Assembly: GCA_032717465.1 (NCBI GenBank)
Contig: JAVRFU010000161.1
Location: 86,465 to 150,464 of the forward strand
DNA length: 64,000 nt
Source of the DNA: Coenobita brevimanus
Lineage: Eukaryota > Arthropoda > Malacostraca > Decapoda > Coenobitidae
Reading direction: 5' to 3'
Within the stretch, counting starts at the first letter, position 1. The number at the start of each line of letters is the position of its first letter. Positions 11,511 through 20,686 of this stretch are shown in pieces. Made by a program: the position numbers and the translations under genes. The notes beneath the pieces are model-generated. The model was not told where the DNA came from and did no database searches. It saw only the letters and a list, made by a program, of their open reading frames with translations.

Positions 11511-11877
11511 TTGTGGTAGGTGGTGGTGACCATCATCCACTCACTTGATGTAGTGCTGCCTACTTACTCCTTCACCTTTATCATTCTTTCTCTGTGTCTG
11601 CCTGCCTCACCTTCCCATTTCCCTCATTTTTCCTGTCATTTTTTATTCCTCCTCTTTCCTTAACAGAAGGCTTTACATTGCATGACAAGCCTAATGGCTG
11701 CCTGTAAGCCAGGAAACCACTTACAAAGCTGGGTGGTAACCATATAACCAACCCACACGTGTTACCTACGTGTCCACAAGTGGTTTGGCGGAGAGTTAGT
11801 GCACCTCCCCGTAAACAACTAACTCAAATAGCCACCCCTTACGGGATCATGGCGTCTGGCTTTAGGTGGATAGACAG
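11511..11877 (+). mobile_element. SINE (LINE-B-tailed family), diverged copy
   Basis: Matches the consensus seen at 50764-51133 along its length: head GGTAGGTGGTGGTGACCATC, a T/C-rich middle, AAAGCTGGGTGGTAACCATA, then GGGATCATGGCGTCTGGC and a decayed tail GGATAGACAG. It lies in the intron-side flank upstream of the cyclase exon. The internal hairpin arms around 11690-11725 are diverged. Confidence 0.8.
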
Positions 11878-11998
11878 TGATGCAGAAATGAACAGTATGC
11901 AATGTGAGCTGAAAGAGATGGTATCGTATCATGTTAATATCATCTAACTGGTTTTCTTTTATGTAGCTAATGTATTACGAGAGATGGCATTTGTGTTA

Positions 11999-13648
11999 AG
12001 ACTGGTGAAGGAGAGTAAGAAGAAAGTGGATGAAGAGTTTGGGAGGAATCTGAGTGTGAAATGGAGGGAGAGTAAGAAATTGTTTTGGAAGGAGGTAAAT
12101 AAAGTAAGGCAGTGTGAAAGGGGAAATAGCAGGGGAGTGAAAGATAGGAATAATAGATTGTTGGTGGAGAAGAGAGAGAAATTGAGGAGATGGAAGGAGC
12201 ACTTTGAGGAATTGTTCAATGTAGAAAGTGAGAGCAGTGTGAGTATAAGTGGTTGGAGAATGGCTGGGAGAAGAAGAGATGAGAAGAGGGAGGAAGATAT
12301 CAGTAGGACGGAAGAAGTGGAAGCGATGAAGATCAAATTGGGAAAGGCCCCAGGAATTGATGGAGTGTGTGGTGAAATGCTGAGGTGTGGGGATGAGATT
12401 GTTGTGGAGTGGATATGGAAGTTGTGTAGATTGGCTTGGGAAGAGGGAAGGGTTCCAGAGGACTGGAAATCAGGTATAATTGTTCCTTTATACAAAGGAA
12501 AAGGGGAGAGAGAAGTATGTGGTAACCATAGGGAAATTTCCCTTCTTCGTGTGACTGGTAAAATATATGGTAGAATACTCATTGATAGGGTTAGGCATAT
12601 GACAGAGGAGCTAGTTGGAGAAGAAAAAGGGGGATTTAGGAAGGAAAAAGGGTGTGTAGATCAGATATTTGTTCTAAGATGTTTAGTGGAAAAGTATCTA
12701 GAGAAGGGAAAGAAAGTGTATGCTGCCTTCATGGACTTGGAGAAAGCTTATGACAGAATAGATAGGCAAGGTATGTGGAAGGTATTAAGAATATATGGAG
12801 TGGAGGGGAAATTGTTGAGTGCTGTGAAGAGTATGTACGAAGGAGCTAGGGCTATGGTGAGAGTGGATGGTGAGCTGAGTGAGTTCTTTGATCTCAATGT
12901 AGGACTGAAACAGGGTTGTGTGATGTCTCTATGGCTGTTTAATATATACATGGATGGGGTTGTAAAGGAGGTGCAAGGTAGGGCAGTGGATGTGGGGGTG
13001 GCTCTAATGAATGAGGGTGAGAGTTGGAAGATTCCGGTGTTGCTGTTTGCTGATGATACAGTATTGTTGAGTGAAGATGAATGGGAGTTGCAAGGTTTGG
13101 TGAATGAATTTGGGACAGTGTGTAGGAGGAGGAAGCTGAAAGTTAATGTAAACAAAAGTAAAATTATGGTGTTTGAGAGGAATGAAGTCACAGAATGTAC
13201 AGTGAGGTTGGATGGTGAGGATATGGAGAATGTGAGTGCATTCAAGTACTTGGGTAGTGTGATGAGTAAGGCTGGAACTTTGGGGGATGAAGTGTGTGAC
13301 AGGGTACAGCAGGGAAGGAAGGTTGTTGGTTCACTGAAAGCAGTGATGAGAAATAGAGAGGTGAGTATAGAAGTTAAGAAGTCACTGCATGATAGTATTG
13401 TGATCCCTACCCTGATGTATGGAAGTGAGGCGTGGACCTTGCAAGAGGGGAACAAGTCAAGAGTGAGAGCAGTGGAAATGAGTTACTTGAGAGGGGCATG
13501 TGGAGTGACATGGAGGGACAGGTTGACGAATGAAGAAGTGAAGGAACGTTGTGGAGTACATGTGGATGTGGTTGAGAAGATTAGGAGAAATACACTGAGG
13601 TGGTTTGGACATGTGGAGAGAATGGAGAATGAACGTGTATGTAGGTGA
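11999..13648 (+). pseudogene. LINE-B reverse transcriptase, long frame, broken C-terminus
   Basis: An open frame of roughly 550 codons. Motifs in order: KESKKKVDEEFGRN linker; LGKAPGIDGVCGEML (RT fingers); EDWKSGIIVPLYKGKGE; GGFRKEKGCVDQIF; FMDLEKAYDRIDRQG (first catalytic aspartate); GLKQGCVMSLWLFNIYMDG; VLLFADDTVLLSEDE (FADD catalytic pair); KVNVNKSKIMVF; MYGSEAWTL; RGACGVTWRDRL; LRWFGHVERM. A frameshift at about 13640 removes the last 50 or so residues, which remain recognisable in another frame up to about 13790. The protein would copy LINE RNA into DNA at a nicked target. Without an endonuclease and a start context it is a dead copy. Confidence 0.9.
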
Positions 13649-13825
13649 GGTGGAGGGAGGCAGAGGTAGGGGTAGACCGAGGATGAGGTGGAGGGATGGA
13701 GTTGAGAGGTATATGAGGGAGGGGGGGTGAGTTGGGGGGAGGGTAGTCAAATGGTGGGTGACAGAGCTACTTGGAGGCGTTTTGTCTGCGGCCACCCTTT
13801 GCGGGATTAGGGCGTCGGGCTATAG

Positions 13826-13853
<28 letters not shown>
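11999..13853 (+). mobile_element. LINE family B (RTE-like), 5'-truncated copy
   Basis: Starts abruptly at the RLVKESKK position of the linker before the RT and extends to the 3' UTR (GGCCACCCTTTGCGGGATTA, then GGGCGTCGGGC). The tail has turned from GATA repeats into (AT)n at 13826-13853. The endonuclease is absent. Compared with the copy at 24443-26291 it is clearly diverged (several percent at the protein level), so it is an older or different subfamily. Confidence 0.9.
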
Positions 13854-13856
<3 letters not shown>

Positions 13857-14106
13857 TTTAATGCAGATAACATATTCTGAGGGATAGTACTGTGTTAGTA
13901 CAATCTATCAAGGTGTAATGTATGTAGATAGTCCTAATGTGTTAGAAGGTATGATACTTGTGTCAATCTGATCTTTGTAGTTTTATGTTGATACAGTAGC
14001 ATGAGAAATGGCAGTTTTCATTATGGTATCCTCTATACACTTTCCCTGTGTGCAGATACTGTATTACTAGCTTGGTTTCATCTGAGAGAACTGGGGAACT
14101 GAGTCA

Positions 14107-15299
14107 TCTATCTATCTATCTATTGCCAGACGCCTCAATCCCGTTTGGGGTGGCCACAAACAAATAGCCTCCACATCGCCTTGTCCCCCGCTATTTCACT
14201 GCCCTGCTCCCAACTCACACCCCCCTCTCTTATATACCTCTCCACCCCATCCCTCCATCTCATCCTCAGCCTCCCCCTCCCTCTTCCTCCCTCCACCTCA
14301 CTCACATACACTCTCTTCGTCAGTCTTTCACCCTCCATCCTCTCCACATGGCCAAACCACCTCAATGTGTTCCTCATAACGCTTCCTATCACATCCACAT
14401 CAACACCACAACGCTCCTTTATATCCTCATTCGTCAGCCTGTCTCTCCTTGTGACTCCACAGGGTCCTCTTAAATAACTCATTTCCACTGCTCTCACTCT
14501 TGACTTGTGTCCTTCCAACAACGTCCAAGCTTCACTTCCATACGTTGGCGTTGGTATCACAATACTGTCATGTAGTAACTTTTTCACTTCCATGCTCACT
14601 TCCCTGTTTCTTATCACTGCTTTCAAGGAACCAGCAACCTTTCTTCCCTGCTGTACCTTTTCAAGCACTTCATCCTCCAAACCTCCATCCTTACTCATCA
14701 CACTACCCAAGTACTTAAACGTACTCACATTTTCCAATTCCTCACCATCCAACCTCGCTGTACATTCACTGACTTCACCTCTCTCAAAGACTATCACTTT
14801 ACTCTTCCCTACATTCACCTTTAGATTCCGTTTCTTACACACTCTCCCAAACTCATCCACCAAGCCTTGCAGCTCCCCTTCGTCTTCACTCAACAACACA
14901 GTATCATCTGCAAACAACAGTACAGGGAGTTTCCAAACTCTATCCTCTCTCACCAGGGGCACTCCAACATCCACTACCTTACCTTGTACCTCTTTTATTT
15001 CCCCATCCATGTACAGACTGAACAACCATGGAGACATGTCCATGACACATCCCTGTTTCAACCCAACCTTCAAAGAGAAAAATTCACTTAGTTCACCATC
15101 AACACGCACTGCAGCCTTAGCACCATCATACATACTCTTCACAGCATTCAACAACTTCCAATCTACTCCATATATTCTTAATACTTTCCACAATCCTTGT
15201 CTATCCACCCTGTCATATGCTTTCTCCAAATCCATGAAAGCCGCATACAACTTCTTTCCTTTCTCTAGAAACTTTTCCACTAAAGATCTAAGAATGAGT
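14107..15299 (-). mobile_element. LINE family B, 5'-truncated copy
   Basis: Minus-strand copy that begins in the RT just before LVEKFLEKGKK and ends with GGGATTGAGGCGTCTGGCAA and a GATA tail (14107-14123). It is very close in sequence to the 24443-26291 copy, so it is comparatively young. Bases 15300 onward are unrelated flank. Confidence 0.9.
14135..15280 (-). pseudogene. LINE-B RT palm, thumb and C-terminus
   Basis: An open frame of 381 codons with no stop. It begins at MEKFLEKGKKLYAAFMDL inside the RT and keeps both catalytic motifs (LEKAYDRVD, and LLFADDTVLL). It then runs through KVNVGKSKVIVF, TYGSEAWTL, LRWFGHVERM and the native C-terminus LFVCGHPKRD. A 6-base duplication gives VMDMSPW where other copies have VMSPW. 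The RT fingers and endonuclease are missing, so it cannot be active. It is classed as a pseudogene despite the open frame. Confidence 0.9.
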
Positions 15300-15686
15300 C
15301 ATGGCACCATTAAATTTAATGAGTCTTTTCTGTCCAACTCTAATGCAAGAATTAACTGATACTTCCAGTCCTTCATGAATGCAACAGGTCAACTCTGGAA
15401 CTGTCTTCCTTTTCCTGTATTTCCCACCAGTCTTTTCAGCACACTGTGTCTTGGTATCTCTAAAATCTAAATGAACAGATTTTGAATTAATCACTTCTTA
15501 TTTTTTCCTGAAGGGAACAATTTTATAGGCTTTCAGCCTCTGCTTCCTTCTTCCCTGGCTAAACAAACAGAAGAAAAAAATAAAGAGAGGAAATGGAGGA
15601 TAGACAACTTATTATTATTTTTTTTTTTTTTTCATGGCACCTTCAGAGTTCCACCACAGAGCAGCGTTGTTTCAATATGTTTATAC
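15300..15686. other. No gene recognised
   Basis: Non-coding flank with short A- and T-runs (for example 15617-15631). Nothing recognisable. Confidence 0.4.
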
Positions 15687-15687
15687 A

Positions 15688-15816
15688 GGCTCCAACATGC
15701 TTAATGTGTTGGCCTTTGTCACTTTATGGTTCTCCATCCTGCTTGATTTCTAACAGCCTCTGTTCAGTCCCTTATCCCTGGGGTCACAATGTATGACTTC
15801 ATCCCCACGTTTCTTT
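15688..15816 (-). mobile_element. LINE family C 3' end, old fragment
   Basis: Matches the 3' terminus of family C with gaps (on the plus strand AGGCTCCAACATGCTTAATG, then GTTCAGTCCCTTATCCCTGG). It is the most diverged C fragment in the window. Confidence 0.65.
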
Positions 15817-15817
<1 letters not shown>

Positions 15818-15849
<32 letters not shown>

Positions 15850-15859
15850 TTTTTTTTTC
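15818..15859. repeat. (TC)n followed by poly-T
   Basis: A (TC) run to about 15840, then 19 T residues to 15859. Confidence 0.9.
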
Positions 15860-15879
15860 ATCTCACAACTCTACACTGT

Positions 15880-16235
15880 GTGGTAATGTATGTGTTCAAT
15901 ATCTCTCTATCTGTTTATGTATTTATCTAAATGTACCTATATGTGCATGTAAATATGGTTGTATATGAATACATATGTATAAATGTGGCTCTGTGTATGT
16001 GAATTTCAATGTGACTATGCATATCAAAACATGACTATATGTATGTGTACATAAATGTGCCTGTATCTGTATGTATAGGTAAATGTGCCTATATGTGTAT
16101 AAGTATGGTACGTAAATTTGGCTGTATGTGTACGTGTATGCAAATGTGCACGTATATGGACCTGTATGTGCATGTGTACATGCATATGCCTGCATGTGTA
16201 TGTGTATGTAAATGTGCATGCATATACGAGGTCTA
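15880..16235. repeat. Degenerate TGTA-rich minisatellite
   Basis: Repeated phrases such as AAATGTGCCTATATGTGTAT and GTATGTGTACGTGTATGCAA recur at irregular intervals of roughly 25-35 bases. The sequence is open in several frames by composition only. Confidence 0.6.
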
Positions 16236-16351
16236 TTCAGAGGGTATCTAACCTTAGACATGACAAGCTTAGAGCAAATCCTGTATAATACAGTTAGGTA
16301 AATTAGGCAGGTAAATACACACACACACAAAATCATCAGGTGGCTACTTAC

Positions 16352-16462
16352 TTGATAGTGGAAGCAGTTGACTGAGAAGTGGATGACCGTCAAAACAGGT
16401 ATTTTCAACAACGGAGATTCCATGACCATGCAGCTTCCATAAGGCAGATTCAATGTCAGAAC
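16352..16462 (-). CDS. Candidate host exon, unrecognised
   Basis: The minus strand shows a good acceptor (ATATTCTTCAG), 111 bases, and a consensus donor (CAA then GTAAGTAG). One frame is open as SDIESALWKLHGHGISV, then VENTCFDGHPLLSQLLPL. Another frame, VLTLNLPYGSCMVMESPL onward, is also open. I recognise neither. A short segment (TGTTTTGAC.GTCAT.CA) recurs on the minus strand at about 24000-23970, again after a TTTTTTCAG acceptor-like site. It could be an exon of the same minus-strand gene as the cyclase exon, but nothing proves it. Confidence 0.35.
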
Positions 16463-17036
16463 CTGAAGAATATATTATAAATTAACACTTTTCATCCAAG
16501 ACCCTTGATTAATTCACTGACCCTCAGGTGATAACTATCTTTAGTTAGTATCATGTGATTTTATTCAACCCAAGCAAGGCCTCGTATGTTGGGAGTCGGG
16601 ACTTATAATCGCACCTCCAGTTTGAAATGCCTATTCTAAGCTGAGAATAAAATGGTTAGAAGATGTTAAGAATAAAATTAAAAAGACACTGGCAGGAATA
16701 AACTGAGCGAGATAAAGTGAACAGAAACATGTGATGGTAACACGATTAAAATCACCTTTGGGTAATCAGTCCGATCACCTGGCACTATCGTGCATAAATT
16801 AAGTCTATCATGCTGATAGGGGAAAAAAAAATTCCTGTAAGCTGAATATAACTGCTCTTTTTACAAGGAATAATGCTGCAGAGGGATGCCTTCATATGGT
16901 GTGGAACATGTATAGTTGGACAGCTCCCCTCCTGGGTCTACAAACACCCCTAATCCCCTCCCTATCCACCAAAGTGATGGTAAAATACACAAGCAATTTC
17001 AATCTTCAGTCCACCAGGTTCACACACATACACACG
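16463..17036. other. Non-coding; part of an old dispersed repeat
   Basis: Bases about 16868-17030 share order and phrases with 36186-36372 (GGATGCCTTCATATGGTG, CCCTCCCTATCCACC, then CAATCTTCAGTCCACCAGGT). Probably an undefined SINE-like family. No gene is seen. Confidence 0.4.
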
Positions 17037-17082
17037 TTTTCGTTTTTAAAGGCTCCAACATGCTTGCATGTGTCGGCCTTGG

Positions 17083-17457
17083 TCACCTAATGGCGGCTCT
17101 CCACGCTGTACGATCCATTGCAGCCTCCCTGTTCAGTCCCTTAACCCTAAGGTCACACTTAATGACCTCGTCCCATGTCTTTCTCGGTCTACCCCTCATA
17201 ACCCCACCCCCAATATTAACACTTCTCACCTTCCTCACCCAATTATCATCCCCCATCCTCTTCACATGTCCAAACCATCTCAGTCTACCTCTCCTCATCA
17301 CAACACCAATACACTCCAGTCCCATCCTACCTCTCAACTCTTCCATTGTAAACCAAGCCCCTCCAGGCCTTGGAGGCAGGGACGCATTGCACATCCACCT
17401 AATCATTGTCATTTCTGTACGTCTGAGCCTGCGAATATCTTCCTCCTTCACTGCCAT
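17083..17457 (-). pseudogene. LINE-C RT C-terminal domain
   Basis: Encodes AVKEEDIRRLRRTEMTMI, WMCNASL, MEELRGRMGLECIGVVMRRG, LRWFGHVKRMGDDNWVRKV, then RPRKTWDEVIKCDLRVKGL and a natural stop at 17083. RWFGHVKRM is the RTE-type C-terminal signature. It is out of frame with the RT upstream. The upstream frame reads MLYGSE and then shifts, which fits loss of about 14 bases between two GCAGTGA motifs where MLYGSETWAVKEED would be expected. Confidence 0.85.
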
Positions 17458-17459
17458 AC

Positions 17460-18475
17460 AGCATTACACTCCTAACACATGCTGCATACAAAGACCCCTT
17501 AGCACATAGGGAGAGCCCTCTCAATGTCAGGAGAGGCAAGAGCTCCCTGAACTTCTTCCAACCACTTCTCACCCTAGCCACAGAGCTACCTCCAGCACAC
17601 AACATGTCTCCCAAATAACAAAACTCTTCCACACACTCAAGAGATTCACCAGCAAGTTCAATCCTTTCACGTCTGACAATCTCCACCTGCTCACCCCGGC
17701 ACGCCGTACACATAAAATCAGCATTATCTCGTAGTCTACCTCTGATACCACTACATCTCTTATGCACCCATTTATCACACACACTGCACAAGATGGAATT
17801 GCTTCCCACGCCCTTGTGGCAAACTGCACATGGCCACTCTCCCTCGTCTTTGACAGAACCGCCACCAACCCTAGATATCATCACTTTTGTTTTATCTGCA
17901 TTTACCCTTAAACCCTTTTGCCCCATACCATCTCTCCACTTCCTAAACCTTTCCTCCGCCTCCCTTTCATTCTCTGCAATCAAAACCAAATCATCAGCAT
18001 ACAACAACTCCCACGGGAGTCCGTTTCTAAAGTCACGTGAAATGGCTTCAAGTACCATGATAAACAACATGGGACTCAAGACTGACCCCTGATGCACACC
18101 AACATTCACAGAAAACTCATCACTCAAATCTCCATTCACTCTCACCTGGGTGTGAGCACCCACATACATGGCCATAACCACCCTAACCAGCCACTCCTCC
18201 AAGCCAAGCTTTCTCATTGCCCACTTCACCACCTCTGTAGGGACTCTGTCAAAGGCCTTTTCCAAATCAACAAAAACAAAATAAAGATCCCTTCTCCTAC
18301 CAATACATTTTTCCTGAAGCTGTCAAACAATGAATATGGCATCAGTGGTCCCCCTACCTGGCATAAACCCAAACTGCATCTCATCAATATTCACTCTTTC
18401 TCTAATCATACCTTCTAAAACTCTCACCATTACCTTCATTATCTGATCTAAAAGCTTTATACCTCTGTAATTTCC
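17460..18475 (-). pseudogene. LINE-C RT palm with embedded PHD-like zinc finger
   Basis: Minus-strand order: RGNYRGIKLLDQIMKVM, QFGFMPGRGTTDAIF, a TGA at 18323-18325, FVDLEKAFDRVP (first catalytic aspartate), VGVHQGSVLSPMLFIMVL, LLYADDLVLIAE (YADD pair) and GLRVNADKTKVMIS. A cysteine-rich module at about 17700-17833 follows: CAVC, ten residues, CSVC, four residues, H, two residues, C, fourteen residues, CTAC. This Cys4-His-Cys3 spacing fits a PHD finger. After it the thumb resumes (ESLECVEEFCYLGDML, LRGLSLCAKGSLYAACVRS). The module may bind chromatin or RNA. That role is inference. Confidence 0.85.
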
Positions 18476-19627
18476 TCATTCCAGGGCATCACCCTTCCCT
18501 TTATACACATTTACAATTACACTCTTCAGCCAATCATCTGGGACAACACACTCATAAATAATCCTATTTATCAGGTCAGTGACTAAACTCACCCCTGTAT
18601 CGCCTGAGGCCTTCAACATTTCGGCAGTCAACCCTGACACACCTGCTGCCTTCCCCACCTTCATCCTGCCTATTGCCTCACTCACAGTAGCAGCATCAAT
18701 CAAAGGGCAAGGGCCAGACACTGGATCTGCTGGCTCCAAACCCTCTCTGTCCCAGTCAAACTCCTTCATTCAACAACCGGTTATAATGCTCTCTCCATGC
18801 ATCTTTAATATCCTCACTGTTCAGCAGTACCCTTACTTCATCATTCTTCACACACTGCTCACCTATAATATCCCGATTATCCCTCTTCACCTGACCTGCC
18901 ACCCTAAATATCATATTTTTCCTTTCCCCATGATTTAGGTTATCAATTAAAAGTCTCTGTGACTCAGACTTTGCCCTGTACCTGGTATACCTCTCTTCTA
19001 GCCCTATGCTTGGCAGCCAAAAATTCCTCTTTGCTACCAACCTTCTTCCATTCCCGGAAAAGCCTTCTTTTCTCCTTAACTGAAGCTTCTACACCCTCGT
19101 CCCACCACCAAGTTACTTTATGTCTTGGTGGTCCTCTTGCCCAACCGCATGTTACATCAGTAACTCTCAAGAGATTGTTCTTGAGGGCTCTGTACTGTTC
19201 ATTAACGCCTCTGTCTATAGCTCCCTGTTCAGCCACCACTCTCCTCAACTTGCTATAGAAGGCATCCCTTACTACTTGGTTTTTCAGCTTCCATATTTTC
19301 CTCCTAGGTACATAAGTCCCCTTTTTCATCAATCGTTCCTTAAGCACCATATCACAAATCAGTAGTTTGTGCTGCTGCACACACTCCTCACTTCCTATAA
19401 CTTTAACATCCCTCACTAACCTCCTATCGGCCCTCCTAACCAGAAAATAATCTATCTGACTGCTATTTCCCCCAGACTCATACGTAATTAACCTACTGTC
19501 TCTTTTCCTAAAATACGTGTCGCACACAATCATGTCCGTTGCCTCCCCAAACTCGAGCATCCTTTCCCCTTCTGCATTCCTTATACCATATGCACATCCC
19601 TCTTGCACTCCTTCATAACCTTGTGCT
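18476..19627 (-). pseudogene. LINE-C endonuclease C-terminus, linker and RT fingers
   Basis: From 19627 downward: EGVQEGCAYGIRNAEGERM, FGEATDMIVCDTYFRKRD, SSQIDYFLVRR (IDY endonuclease box), QQHKLLICDM (catalytic histidine region), then a basic linker (VKEKRRLFREWKKVGSKEEF). A frameshift at about 18965 is followed by HYNRLLNE, another shift near 18770, then FDWDREGLEP, KVGKAAGVSGLTAEMLKA (RT fingers) and VNVYKGKGDALE, ending at TGA (18476-18478). Comparison with the conserved GNYRGIKLL continuation suggests CGA changed to TGA there. It is dead. Confidence 0.8.
19620..19627. repeat. 8-bp target-site duplication, left
   Basis: CTTGTGCT directly abuts the left inverted end of the hAT element and is repeated exactly at 23486-23493. 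Eight bases is the hAT superfamily hallmark. Confidence 0.95.
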
Positions 19628-19641
19628 CAGTGGCGGCGCCA
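19628..19641 (+). repeat. hAT left terminal inverted repeat
   Basis: CAGTGGCGGCGCCA, perfect match to the complement of 23472-23485. Confidence 0.95.
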
Positions 19642-20686
19642 AGGGGAGGCTTGCAATAATGAGCCAAGCCCCCCCATCAGCCCCCCCAATATTGCCAGAT
19701 TCCAAAGGCGAATTTAGGCAGGACGTCCCTTATTTGAACTTTCAATTTTGTATTACTATTTACAAATAATACACAAAAGTTGACGAAACGAAGTGTTATA
19801 AGTTTAGGAAAAGATTCAAGACAATAGATTAAATCGTGATTATTATTTTTAGCTGTTAGCATTTAGCAGATTCTGAATTATAGTAATTTCACGGAAATTA
19901 CGGAAAATTTATCAGTTGACTCAACTTCTAAGGAAAACTTCCAGCCTAGTTCTAATACTAAGGGTAACTTATGTTATAATATATTCTGTGAAATTCTTGT
20001 AATTCAGATGGTTAGTTTACATATCCTATAATGAAAATGATAAGTGAAAGTAAAATACAGCATTATTTTATTAAACTACATTAGCCATTCTTTTAGTGTA
20101 TTACGACTGTACGATTATTATCTCGTCTTCAGAAATATAATTGAATGTCGATTATGTCATAATTCGAGGCAGGAAGTTAATAAATTTGAATATATTTGAT
20201 TAAAATGAAGTAAAGGATTCACACTGCTATAGGGCCTACATGGTCCTAGGCTCCTAGCCTAGCCCAGCATTCACGAATCGAGTGCACGATGAGCCATTCC
20301 TGTTCGATTCCCGTCAGCTACCAGACCAGTCTACCACGCGACGCGGTTGTGTGTAGATCTCCGAGTCTGTTGGCTGTTAATTGCTTAGTGCAGTAGACAC
20401 TGAATTACTGAGCAGCTGAGCTTATTAGTTGTGGTTTTCGTCTTGCACTGATTTACAGGTATGGTGTAAGTTGATTTTTTCTACTTACAAATGTATATAG
20501 GCTACTATAAGATTATAAGAAGCTGTGGAAGGAAGAATAAAATAGTGTGAAAATATCTGGTCTGTTGTAATGCTAATATGCAGTTTTATGCTTCTGTGAT
20601 CTGTGTGCTTGTTTATGCTGTTTTCCCTGTTTATGAAAGTAACTGATGGTGGTTTATCATATTTGATCACATAGGCCGGGTTGATC

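Larger units (their letters stand above)
17037..19627 (-). mobile_element. LINE family C, 3' segment (5' part continues at 23486)
   Basis: A 5'-truncated RTE-like LINE on the minus strand, split by the hAT element at 19628-23485. This part holds the C-terminal half of the endonuclease, the linker, the RT with an embedded PHD-like finger, the C-terminal domain and a 3' end in GGAGCCTTTAAAAACGAAAACG. The same 3' end recurs at 2013, 15688, 26548, 26835, 27367, 35308 and 53352. Several stops and frameshifts show that it is inactive. Confidence 0.9.

Noticed and set aside
12748..13455. Minus-strand open frame of 235 codons
   Set aside because: It is the antisense shadow of the LINE-B RT, as are the long plus-strand frames at 14505-15359 and 24839-25633.
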